Below are positions 53,117 to 64,000 of a DNA stretch of 64,000 bases, one piece after another. The notes under the pieces are model-generated. The model was not told where the DNA came from. It searched no databases and saw only the letters and a program-made list of their open reading frames with translations. Position 1 is the stretch's first letter, and each line of letters begins with the position of its first letter. Position numbers and translations under genes: made by a program. The DNA is taken from the NCBI GenBank assembly GCA_035610365.1, contig CM069432.1:267465177-267529176 (forward strand), in the 5' to 3' direction. This stretch comes from Aquatica leii. Lineage: Eukaryota; Arthropoda; Insecta; Coleoptera; Lampyridae.

Positions 53117-55017
53117 CAGTGTGTCCGAAAAGTATGGAATATATTATACAGGTCAATAAATATGCACTTTACACGAAAAAATTGTAAATAAAAGTTGTTT
53201 ATCACTTAGTTATCTACCACCTGGGAGATATCAATTTAAATTTTTGCTGTAAACAAAATCGCAACGAATAACACTTACATTTTTTTAAATGGCAAGGCAC
53301 GTCTTTATTATACTCATTTCATAGAGTCTTTTTTCTCTTTTCAACCATATGAAACTTGAATACCTTTACATCAAAAAATTTTCAAGAAAAACAAGGACAT
53401 GTCTAACAAATTTATTTTACTGAGCAGTATTAATCAGGTACGTAATATGTAGTATTGAAACAATTGAATGCACTGTCACAATAGCAAATATTAAACTTTA
53501 AATATCTTTACATAAAATGTATTTAAACTAAACTTACAATAAATGTTCAAAATGTAAACCATTCATAATTTGACAGTGGTAAATTCGATTTTTAAAACCA
53601 TCGATTGCTTTTGAAATCATATCTCGAGTTATAGCTCTTATCTCAACTCTAATGCGATTTTTCAAATCTTCAACATTATCAGGTCTATTTACATAAATTT
53701 TGCTTTTAATATAGCCCCAAAGAAAAAATCTAGTAGACTTAAATCCGGCGAGCGAGCAGGCCATTCTATCGTACCTCTTCTGCCTATCCATGTATTTTGA
53801 AAAGTATTATTAAGAAAGTGGCGGACATTAATTCCAAAATGTGGAGGTGCCCCGTCTTGTTGAAGCCATATTCTGTTATGAGGTATAAATGGATCTACTT
53901 CATGTGGAAATAACTCGGCCAAAGCAGGAACTAACTCAAATCTTAAGAAATCGAGATAAATATTCGCCGTTAAAGTACCTTCAAAAAAATATGGCCCCAA
54001 AATTTGACTTCCAATCATTCCTACCCAGACGTTGACTTTTTGCTGGTATTGGGTGTGTTCTTCTAGATACCAGTGAAGATTTTGTGAAGACCAGTAACGT
54101 GTGTTTTGTTTGTTAATTGTGCCGTTTAAACAAAACGTGGCCTCATCAGTAAAAAGGATATTTTTATGAAAATGTGCATCTGGTTTAAGTTTGTTTGTTA
54201 TTGTTTCACAAAACTTCAGCCTTTTGTCCAAATCGTCTTCAAACAATTCTTGAACTACACAAGCTTTATAAGGATGAAATTTTTCTTTTTTTAAAACGTC
54301 ATGTACAGCCGATTTATTCAAATTATGGTCTCTAGCAATTTGCCGAACAGAAATTTGTGGATTTTCCTCAACAGACAAGAACACATTTTCTCGTTCCACA
54401 TTACTTAATGACAAAGGTCTACCAGTTCTACTCGCATCTTTCACCGAACCTGTCTCTTGAAATTTCCGCCAAATTTTGCTTACCGTGGACTGCGAAATTT
54501 TTAATTCTGGATGCAAGTTATTAAATAAATTACATACTTCGTCTTGGGTTCTTCTTCTATCTCCATATCCCAGAATCATTAAAATTTCAATTCTATGTTT
54601 CTCAGATAATTGAGCCATATTTCAAGCACTAACAAATAGCAAAGTGTGACAGTGTTCTAAAGTGCATTCAATTGTTTCAATGCTACATATTACGTACCTG
54701 ATTAATACTGCTCAGTAAAATAAATTTGTTAGACATGTCCTTGTTTTTCTTGAAAATTTTTTGATGTAAAGGTATTCAAGTTTCATATGGTTGAAAAGAG
54801 AAAAAAAGACTATCAAATGAGTATAATAAAGACGTGCCTTGCCATTTAAAAAAATGTAAGTGTTATTCGTTGCGATTTTGTTTACAGCAAAAATTTAAAT
54901 TGATATCTCCCAGGTGGTAGATAACTAAGTGATAAACAACTTTTATTTACAACTTTTTCGTGTAAAGTGCATATTTATCGACCTGTATAATATATTCCAT
55001 ACTTTTCGGACACACTG
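53117..55017 (-). mobile_element. DD41D mariner element, copy C
   Basis: About 1.9 kb, TA on both sides, both long terminal repeats present. The gene is on the minus strand. It is followed by the same PLE 2 sequence that follows copy B. Confidence 0.9.
53534..54618 (-). pseudogene. DD41D mariner transposase, copy C
   Basis: Best preserved of the three genes. Open from MAQLSEKHRIEILMILGYGD (54618) through both helix-turn-helix parts and two catalytic Asp blocks. A single-base deletion in an A run (about 53721-53727; seven A in copy A, six here) shifts the frame just before the last catalytic Asp; the correct frame (FLWGYIKSKIYVNRPDNVED to the C-terminal HFEHLL) continues to 53534. Confidence 0.9.
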
Positions 55018-56260
55018 TATATAAAAAAAATAAATTCCTGAATAATATTGAAAATAAAATCCTTTCCAAATCTTCTTTTTTTGATTAGATTTTGGTTTAG
55101 ATATGTTGATGATTGCATTGTTCTCTTTAATGGTTCTTTAGATGATCTAAATAATTTTAATAACTTCATTAATTCTATTTATTCTAATATTCATTTTACT
55201 TATGAAACTGAATATAACAACTCTTCCATATTTAGATCTTATTCTTTTACGTGAAAATGAGAAATTCTGAAATCTATGGTAAACTTACTTACACTGATTC
55301 CTTTTTATTCTAATCTTCCTTATAATCATAAAATTATTTTTTTTGTTCTTTATTTAATCCTCTCTTTTCTATTCCTTTTTCTAAGTCTAGTTTTAATAAA
55401 GAATTTGATACTAGTAAACAATTAGCTTATAATAATGGTTCCTTTTTCATATTTTAAACAATGTTTTTTTTTGTAAAATTCGTTTATACCATTTCTTTAA
55501 AAATGTTTCTCAAAATAAACCGGATAATGCTACTATATATCGTTATATGCCTTATATTAATTCTTTTTCTCTTTTTTTTAATAATTATTTTTAAAAGTAT
55601 TTTTTATTTTTAATAATCAAGATTATGTTTCTTCTTTAGATAAAGCTGGTGTGTATAAAATTTCTTGCTTTTCTTGTAATTGTTCTTATGTAGGACAAAC
55701 TGGTAGAAAATTTAAAACAAGATTAAAAGAACATATTTATTTTATTAAAAAGTAGTTAAATTATGTTATATCCAACACTTGTTCTTCTTTCGCTAATCAA
55801 ATTTTATCTAATGGTCATTCTTTTTCTTCTTACTTTAATGTTAAATTTCTTCATTTTTGTAATAAAAGTTCTTTTCTTAATCATCTTGAAATTCTTGAAA
55901 TTCATCGTTTTTATAATGAAAATTCAGAAAATTGTCATAATGAAATTCTTGATTTAAATATTTCTCCTTTTCTTAAAAATAGATTTTAGTTTACTTTTTT
56001 CATATTTCTTTTCATATCACCTATGGCTGTGTATTTAATGCCAGTTTTAATTTAAAATTTTTAATTTGTTGACATATGTCATTCAAGCTTTATAATTTTA
56101 TATAACTTGTAAGCTCTTTTAAATGTTTAATTATTTTTGTTAATTCATTTGCTTTTAGTTTAACTGATGAGGACAATTTAAATTATCGAAACTAGTTTTA
56201 TAATAAATATAATTGTGGATTGACTTAAAGAAAAATTTATTTTATTACTTATACTTTAAA
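55018..56260 (+). pseudogene. PLE 2 reverse transcriptase end and GIY-YIG, copy 2
   Basis: Direct repeat of 51874-53114. FRYVDDCIVLFNGSLDDLNN at 55093-55150 (YVDD), a decayed connector, then a clean GIY-YIG stretch near 55635-55740: DKAGVYKISCFSCNCSYVGQ, TGRKFKTRLKEHIYF. The tail ends TTGTGGATTGACTTAAAGAA, the element end also seen at 36450-36470 in reverse. Confidence 0.75.
56164..56192 (+). ncRNA. Hammerhead ribozyme core, PLE 2 copy 2
   Basis: CTGATGA, G, GACAATTTAAATTATC, GAAAC; one mismatch in stem II compared with copy 1. Confidence 0.6.
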
Positions 56261-59225
56261 TCTGATTTTATTTGATTCTTTTCAAACAAATTTTGGATGT
56301 TAATTTTTCAGATTTCTCATTATTCGGTTACGAAATTTGTATTAAAATAAGTATTACCAACGTTTGCATTTAAATGTTCTAAATTGTTTATATAATAACG
56401 CTTTTTAATTTTGTGCCAACTCGTCAAAATCTTTTGTGTAAATACTTCAAAAATGTTTGGTAGAAGAATTCAAAATTTTTCAAGACGTTAAAAATTGATC
56501 GAATAATAAATGAAACGTAGTTCTAAAGTTTAGAAATATGTCAATTTCTTTTTGTAAAAACAGAAAGTCAAAACAAGCTAACCCAAACATTTATTTTAAA
56601 GAATAGAATAATTGTTTGGCGTTTGGCCTAAATTTTTAAACGTCCATACAAAAATTTAGGTCTACCACTAGGATACCACTTACTAATTCATCGGGGCAAC
56701 GACTACCCCAATAAAAGTTGTAAAATTTGTTCTTTTCACAAAATAAAATATTCAAAATGTATGGTCGTATGTCATTCTCCATTTTCGACTTTTATTTATG
56801 GCTCGACATAAAACTTTCCAGCAGTTGCTTAACAATGTATGCAATAAAACTGAGGGCACCTGTCAATCTCGTCGTATTATAGATTTGGTCAAATACTTAT
56901 GTAAACTTACTTTTTTATTGGTGCTTCGACATCCCTTAATTTTTATTTTAAAACAATACGATTTTACGATACGAGTTTTATAACGAGAAATCTGAAGCTT
57001 CGTTAGGACCAACGTCTTTTGTATCGTCCAATTACGGTGTCCAGTTCAATAGCTTTGTGTTATAACGACGTTATTTTGTTTCGAAACTTTTCTCTTGTGT
57101 TTGAACACCCCGTTAACCTTTCGAAATTTTTATTATTAACACTCGAAACGTTGTCGTATCACGTGACCTTACATAATATTAGAATCCCGCATACAACAAT
57201 TGAAAATAAACGGCAGACGCTAGCGGATATTGTGACATAAAAGAAAGCCACACGTTTCCTCTCGAATTAAGTCAGCAAAATCACATTTGAAACAACTTGT
57301 ACGTACATATACACCCTCGAAAAAAACACGAAAAGGGTGGGACCGAAAAAGAGATTTGATCCCAAAACAGACGACACACGACCGAACAAAAAGAAATTGT
57401 ACGATAACAAGCACGAGCGTCGTTTCATTGTTGCAACTATTGTTATATACACCAAAAACAAAATAAACATGTAATAATGATGAAGATTAAATTGGGGGAA
57501 CCCCCGGCGCGTTGCTGCGCGTTAATCGAACATTTTGCCGATTTTAATTTATAAAGCAAAATTCTTCTTATTCTTAGCAACATTTCGCGTTCCCCTTAGT
57601 TAATCACCTGGTGTAGGTATTATGATGTATCAGCGTTGTCATGGAGTGATCCTAATTTACAGACGGGGTGTCACAAAACGCAGGTGGTTCTTGTCCTGCT
57701 AATGAGGGGATTTACACCAGTTTAACACATGTCATTTGTGTACAAATAGTATTTTTTAAAGGGAAATAATCGCAATTAGGCAGCAGTAAAAATAAACCGA
57801 GATTTTTTTTCAACAAAGAAAAACAACCGATACGGCAGATTCTTCCGTTCGCGTTCGCGTTTCAGGGAAAGGTGCCGTATTCAAAAACAAAAAGAAAAAT
57901 AGCCGTCAGCGCTTTAAACGAAATTCGCCTTAACGCTATTTGAAAAGAATACGATTTTTCTCGACATTTTTGTGGTAGGATTGTATACATGTCCATGTTC
58001 AATGTTGCCAACCCTTAGAGGGCAGTAATTGATTCAATAACAGTAAAACACGTGCAACTCGCTCAGACAACACAAATATATACTGATTTAACGAGTATAT
58101 AACAAAAGGAAAAAAAACCTAACTACTGGCGTCCAAATTTGACGAGCGTGCTTTGTACTTCGTCGTAACTTCTTAATTACAACAAAAATTCATTTAACAC
58201 CAAGAAAAAACCCAAAAAAGGTTTAATCAAAAATATTATGCCCTTCCCAACCCCTAGGCGTATTGTTTAAATCAACACTTATTGAAAAACAATCAATTCG
58301 CATTTTTACCACATAGAGTACGTCTTTGAATTCGCAGATGCTGTTATTTAGATCACTGGTTGCAAATAAAAAAATATTTAATCGGTTGTTTAAGCAAAAC
58401 TCATAAAAACGTTTGGCTCTTGAACGCTTAATCGATTGGAATTAAGCCTGTGGGGGGAATAATAGTCAATTTTTACGCTCGAACGAAATTTTTCTTTTGA
58501 ATTTATTCTCACGCGAATTTCACTTATGTACCAGACACTCAAGAATTACATTTCAAATGTCATCTTGAAGAACTTTCGAGTGCGTTCAAAATTCAAATCC
58601 AATTTTTCGAATACGCGCCTGAAAAAATAGATTTTTATCGAAGATTTAATAGCGAAATTATAGTTGGGTATAATCTATCAAGTTCTTAAATTAGTTTGAT
58701 TTTATTATTTTTTGAGCATTTTTTCTAAAATACATATTTTGTCTGTTTCAGGTTCGAAAGTAAATTGGTAAGTTAAGAATTTGAAGTAAAAATGAACCAA
58801 TTTTTTTAAATATGTCGCTAATATTCAATTCTTTAATAAGATTTGTTTTAAAACTTAATACTTCGTTTATATAAAAAGAATTATAAAATATTTTCTAATA
58901 TGTGTAAACGCATATTTTTTCTTCTTTTATATAAGGTTGGTTCCAACGTTTATGGTGCCATCTATGATATATACCTGAAAGTACCAAACAAAAACTTGGT
59001 CATAGAACTTGGTTTTCTACAAAAACTAAAACACCTGTTCACAAAAATTTTCATTTTTTATAAATACAATGTGATTTAAATTCGAGTTAAAACATGAGGA
59101 TCTCGCTTAATATAAAGGTGGGTCCACACGATACAGACTTGCATTAACTTTATCAAATTTTGTCTGTGCCTCAAAGCAGTCGATGTATCAGAAATGTCGA
59201 AAGTCTGCATGTATATCTGCGTATT
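56261..59225. other. Long AT-rich stretch without recognised gene or repeat
   Basis: I see no transposon motif, RNA gene or open frame with a known domain on either strand. Frames near 56798-56983, 57019-57240 and 57220-57470 are short and of low complexity. Base composition varies more than in the nested repeat zone (for example CCCCCGGCGCGTTGCTGCGCG near 57500). This is the best candidate for host intergenic, intronic or regulatory DNA. Confidence 0.45.
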
Positions 59226-59439
59226 TGTTGAAGCCAAATAATTAATTATTAAGTAAATTAATTAACTAATGAATAAACAATATTCATTCTAGTTGTAACA
59301 TAATGATACATACAAATACAACAAAGAACAAAATGGACTGTATTTTAAAAGTACAACTTTAGTTGACAACTATTGACAATTACACGACATAATGTTACTG
59401 AGAATACAAAAGTACAAATACAGGGTGTATACCCAACAT
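59226..59439 (-). repeat. Probable BEL/Pao 3' LTR
   Basis: The minus strand begins TGTTGGGTATACACCC directly after a purine-rich AAGGCCGGGAGCA and can be read to a CTTCAACA end at 59226, giving 214 bp with TG...CA. A TGTTGGG start is typical of BEL/Pao LTRs. The 5' LTR lies outside the window, so the ends are tentative. Confidence 0.5.
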
Positions 59440-59531
59440 GCTCCCGGCCTTGAAAGTTAAACAAAGAAAAGAAACCCTTCAATAACAAACATGATAAAAA
59501 ATTATACAAATTCATTGAAAGTATATAATAG

Positions 59532-60003
59532 TGTTACGTCTTTATTTATTAAAAACTAATTTATTTAAACGATTAAAAATTATGTTTACTTATTCTAGAA
59601 ATATGTACACTTTTAAATTAACCGAACTAATTAAATCTAATAATATTTAATGAAAACACTTACACTAATTTATGTATAACCGTTGTATAACACTATCACT
59701 TAAGATAAGATAACGTCCTCGGATTTCACACTGTAAGTCACGTTCACTCGATTCGGTGTACACTGTTATTTATTTAAAACTTCGCACGTGCTAATCACTT
59801 ATTTATCTTCACTTGAATAATCTTCTTAATACTGCATGCATTCACATTCCAGCAATAACTGACCTACGATCTGTCTCGTAGCTATATATAGACATACGGA
59901 AATCCTTCTCGATCGTTCCTCACTTTTCGCTATAACTTCTAGAAAATAGATAACAGCCTTCTAGAAGGCTCTTGCATTTGCAAGTAATTTCTTGAACGTT
60001 TCA
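59532..60003 (-). repeat. Solo LTR of the macrodomain Gypsy family
   Basis: 472 bp, clearly homologous to 18071-18535 and 24377-24847 but with several indels. ATAG at 59528-59531 and at 60004-60007 is an exact 4-bp target duplication, so it is an insertion of its own, reduced to one LTR by recombination. TATA and initiator keep the 30-base spacing (TATATATA from 59890; start A 59860). Two TTCTAGAA sites remain (59937-59944, 59959-59966); the three-unit heat-shock site has one damaged unit. Confidence 0.9.
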
Positions 60004-60035
60004 ATAGCTTACTTAAAGTCATATAATAAACTAAA

Positions 60036-63000
60036 TTAAACACTCGCGCCACTATCTAATGGAAGCGGGCACAATTTCGTAAATGCACGTCGAACAACAC
60101 CATTGTTTGTGCGCACAGACGCCACTCGGTTGATGCCATCACGGCCTGGATAAATGTCTATGACACGTCCCAATTTCCATTGTAAAGGGGATACATTTTC
60201 TTCTTTCAGCAGGACTAATGCTCCTTTCTGAAGATGTGAGTGATGCAGCTGCCACATTTTGCGTTGCTGCAGCTCGGAGATGTACTCTCGGCTCCACCGC
60301 TTCCATATTCGTTGATGAAGCTGTTAGATGTGTTGAAAATAGGCAAGACGAGAATGAGGTAATTCAGTTACGTCTGTATCTGGCAGAGTTGTGAGTGGTC
60401 TTCCCACCAAAAAATGTGCAGGTGTGAGCGGTTGTAGATCGTTAGGATCAGCAGACAGAGGAGTTAAGGGACGCGAATTTAGGGTTGCCTCAACTTGTGA
60501 CAACAAAGTATAAAGGTCTTCATAAGTTAATAGGGAGTCGCCGAGAATTTTTTTTATATGGTGTTTTGCTGACTTGATGCCAGCTTCCCACAGACCACCA
60601 AAATGCGGACTGCGAGCCGGAATAAAATGCCAATTCGTTGCTTCGTTAGCAAGGACGTCAGCAACTGATTCACAATTAGTCTTAAGAAATGAGCTAAATT
60701 TCTTAAGTTCAGAATGAGCTCCAACAAAAATCGTGCATGGGTTTACCGCGACGTGAAACAAATCGTCTAAAAGTCATAATAATGGATTCAGTTGTGAGAG
60801 AAGTGACCAATTCCAAGTGAACTGCTTTGGTCACAAAGTATACGAAAATACATAAATAAGACTTATAGGACTTTGAACCTCTACCTTTACGATCTTTAAT
60901 AAAAAAGGGCCCACCATAATCTATTCGAGTTGTAAAAAATGGTGGAGCAGGATTGACTCGTGAGGATGGAAGATTGCCCATTATGGATTCTATTGCTTTG
61001 GGAGATAAACGAAGGCATTTTACACAATGATGAACTATCTGTCTTACAAGACAGCGCCCTGAAGTAATCCAAAATCTACTTCGGACTGCGAAGAGAAGCA
61101 ATTGAAGACCAGCATGAAGCATTCTGATATGCTCTCTGGTAGCAATTAATTTGGCTAGGCAATGTTTGTCTGATAGAAGAATGAGATGCTTCTTATCAAA
61201 ATTGAAATGAAAATAATGAAGTCTGTCACCAACTCGAATGGTGCCGTCGGCGTCAAGAAATGGATTGAGGCTTTTTAGCGACGAGGAAGGTTTTAATAGT
61301 TTACCTTGCTGAAGATACTTGAGCTGGTCTGGAAAATACTGTGCTTGTGAAATTTGTACTATACGTTTGAGTGCATCTTTAAGCTCAAAAACTGTTAAAG
61401 GACCAACAGTACGATCAACTCCAGGCAAACAACAGTTTCTTCGAAAACGAAGAAAATACGCAACAACTTTCTCTAGCCGAGTCATGTTAGAGAATTGCGA
61501 AATAGGGTATGAATCCTGTGTAGTAGTAGCATAAGATTGTGCTTTCCTTTTGAGTTCTGGAAGCTTAGGAATAGAGACAATAGAGTTAGGCCATATGGAT
61601 TCATTTTCAAATAACCAGGTTGGTCCATGCCACCAGAATTGGCACGCTTTTAGATTGTTTGGTGTGATCTCTCTAGACAAGAGATCAGCTGGATTTGATT
61701 TGGTTGGTACATGTAGCCAAATAGAGTGAGAAGTACGTTGTTGAATGTCAACAACGCGATGACAAACGAAAGTTTCCAATAAGTTTGGATTGGTTTTCAA
61801 CCACCCTAACACTATGTTCGAGTCAGACCATAAATAAGAAGAAGAGATTTGAAGATTCAAAACTTTCAGAACCTGCTCCGAAAGCTTAGCCAACAATGCG
61901 ATTGCGCTAAGTTTGAGTTGCGAAATAGTTACAGGTTTCAAAGGTGCTACCTTAGTTTTATCATAAAAGTTTGGTGAATGTGTTATTATCTTTGTCAACG
62001 GATCTAAGATAAATACATGCGCCATAGGCGTGCATCGAAGAATCACAAAATCTATGAAGTTGGATATTCATAGTATCCTTGCAGATGTGACGTGACGTGC
62101 TTAGGGATTTGGAGGTCATTTAAATTAATCAGTTCTGCTCTATAAACAGACCAGTTTCTTGCGATCCTTTCAGAAATTGGATCATCCCATGACAACTTTT
62201 CCAACCATAACTGTTGGAGCAAAATTTTAGCGATTATAGTAGAAGGCGTAAGTAACCCAAGATGATCGAATATTTGAGATATTTCGGAGAGCATAACGCG
62301 TTTAGTTATGATTTCAGTTGCAGTTGGTGAAATAGTAAATACGAAGCTATCTGCCTGAAACGACCATGTCAATCCCAGGGTATGAGTGTGCTTGTCAGCA
62401 CCAAATTCTAGAACACCAGGGTGAACATCCGTATTAAGAAGGTCCTTTAGTATTCATGGATCATTAGATATCCACTTACGAAGAATAAAAAGTCCTGAAC
62501 GTAAAACACTGGAAAGTTCTAAACAAATATTGCGTGCTTGGGAAATATCTTCAGCGCCGGCATTAAAAATCATTTTTGATGATGCGAGAAATTTCAGAAT
62601 TAGAAGCTTCGCATTCAATACCTAGTTGATATAGACTACGGATGGCTAAAAAGGACGCAGATGCTGTTCCATACGTAACGGTATTGAGATCAAAAGATTG
62701 TAATTGTTCCGTTGGAGAAGATCTCCATAAAATACGTTGAAGTGACCGCTGTTTTGGGCTCAATCAACACTTATCTGTACATCTTTTTGATGTTAGCAGC
62801 GATAGTATACGTATGCTTCCGAAAACGAATTAGATAGAAAATAAATACTGTTGTATCGTTGGACCAACCATTTGAGTGTCATTTAAAGAATAGCCAGAAG
62901 TTGTGGCAGAAGAGCCATTGAAAACAACACGAAGTTTGGTGGTTAGACTGGTTTCTTTCAACACACCATGATGGGGAAGGTAATAAGAATATTTAGCATC

Positions 63001-64000
63001 AGAATGTGACACAGTCATGTGTCGTAAATCTTGGTATTCCTACATGAAGGCAACGTAACGAGTGCAAAGTTCTGGATTGGACTGAAACCGGCGTTCCAGT
63101 CAGAAAAATTGTTTTCTTGCGATGTCTTGGGATTCTCCAAGGCATGCAATCGAATCTTTGAATGGTATTGAAACAATAAATCTACCTTCTGCGTTCCTAG
63201 AATAGTTTTGAATAAAATGTGCTTTGCAAGCACTTTCTTCGGAGGAGAAAACCTTTTTTTGGAAGTAGCTCTCGAGCTCCCAAAATTTTGAAATGCGATC
63301 TGATAAATCGTCCAGAAAGCTTAAGTGGCAACGTGAATGAGTAGAAACTGCGTTACTAACTTGTCCGGATACCACCCATCCAAAACGAGTTTTTTGAAGA
63401 ATAGACAATTGTGGACCTAGTCGCACTTGACCAATACATAATAATAAAAACAATGCTGATGAACCAATTAACATATCGATTTTACCAGGCTTATTGAAAA
63501 GCAGGTCTGACAATTTAATGTTGTCAGGAATTTGAAAATTGTTGCAATCTACGTGTAAACTGCGCCGCTGCCAGTTATTTCATCAAGAACTAAACATAAA
63601 AGATTGATTTGAAAATTGGTATGATGTGAATCTACTTTGAGTGAATCATAGAGGAAGCTTAGCTTAAGCCTGAAACTAGAATGTTTGCATTATCAATGCG
63701 CAAGTTTAATTTTCGACACAGGTCTGAACGAATAAAATTAGATTGAGAACCTGAGTCTAACAAAATACGAATTGTGTGTTCTCTTCCGATAGAATCAAGG
63801 ATCTTAGCGGAAGCTGTTGGCAACAAAACTTCAAAACTGTTTGTACAAAATGCAGAAATGGTTTGATTAGATTCGGCAAAAGTGTGTATAGAGCTGAAAG
63901 ATCCTGGATGCTTATTCGAGATGACCGTAGGGTTAGGTCCAATATGCAAAAGAGTGTGATGTTTGGACTTGCATGTACGGCAAGTAAACTTAGAAGAACA
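60036..64000 (-). pseudogene. pol: BEL/Pao Gag end and Pol, decayed (continues beyond the window)
   Basis: Reading leftwards: end of Gag with zinc-knuckle residues near 64000-63950 (FTCRTCKSKHHTLLHIGP); aspartic protease RILLDSGSQSNFIRSDLCRK (63949-63659); a linker (63513-63100); reverse transcriptase (63018 to about 62052) with LRVVFNGSSATTSGYSLND and SEISQIFDHLGLLTP; RNase H (from about 62050, CDSSMHAYGA); integrase with the H-C zinc motif and DYGGPFFIKD, then WHFIPARSPHFGGLWEAGIK (60761-60324); and the BEL C-terminal domain (KGALVLLKEENVSPLQWKLG) ending at 60036. The YVDD box is missing: NDF runs almost straight into NAGAEDISQA. There are also shifts near 62560, 62040 and 60740 and a TAA at 60324-60326. 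It is defective. Confidence 0.9.

Noticed and set aside
57019-57470. Small open frames as candidate host genes
   Set aside because: Short, low complexity, overlapping in several frames, with no recognisable domain or splice context that I can support.
59532-60003. Reading this as the 3' LTR of the BEL/Pao element beside it
   Set aside because: The sequence is that of the Gypsy LTRs at 18 and 24 kb, it has its own ATAG duplication, and a better BEL LTR start (TGTTGGG after a purine tract) lies just beyond it.

Overview
The window looks like gene-poor, AT-rich repeat DNA from an arthropod, most likely an insect. The evidence is the mix of element families: R1-like and jockey-like LINEs, Penelope-like elements (PLEs), BEL/Pao and Gypsy LTR elements, Tc1/mariner elements and a FLYWCH-MULE, plus a promoter with an arthropod TCAGT initiator. 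I could not recognise any convincing single-copy host gene, and the species cannot be named from this sequence. Almost every coding stretch is a transposon gene, most of them broken.

Layout. 0.5-1.8 kb: Tc1-like remnant and the 3' end of an R1-like LINE. 3.1-8.26 kb: a jockey/CR1-type LINE split by a PLE that carries an inverted partial copy of itself and is bounded by a 13-bp target duplication. 8.26-13.26 kb: a DNA transposon with CACTG-type ends and a zinc-finger, DDE-like protein, itself interrupted by an R1-like LINE; a second copy lies at 42.9-45.4 kb. 14.2-16.5 kb: a 456-bp tandem repeat with a tRNA-like segment in each unit. 18.07-24.85 kb: a complete Ty3/Gypsy element on the minus strand. 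25.5-33.2 kb: an old R1-like LINE (minus) interrupted by two insertions of a purine-rich jockey-like LINE (plus), both with clear target duplications. 33.2-56.3 kb: a nest of at least five PLE families with GIY-YIG nuclease domains and hammerhead-ribozyme cores, interrupted by a TA-inserting MITE-like element, a MULE, the second CACTG element and three copies of a DD41D mariner. 56.3-59.2 kb: no recognisable gene. 59.2-64 kb: the 3' part of a BEL/Pao element (minus) whose 3' untranslated region holds a solo LTR of the 18-25 kb Gypsy family.

The most exciting item is the Gypsy element. Its polyprotein runs protease, reverse transcriptase, RNase H and integrase, then continues into a TARG1/OARD1-type macrodomain with the expected catalytic Lys and Asp, then a CCCH zinc finger, with the last codons lying inside the 3' LTR. 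Its LTR has an initiator, a TATA box 30 bases upstream and a cluster of heat-shock elements just upstream of that, an arrangement like an hsp70 promoter. I infer a heat-inducible retrotransposon carrying its own ADP-ribose-removing module. This copy has one stop codon in gag and one in pol, but its two LTRs are nearly identical, so it is young.
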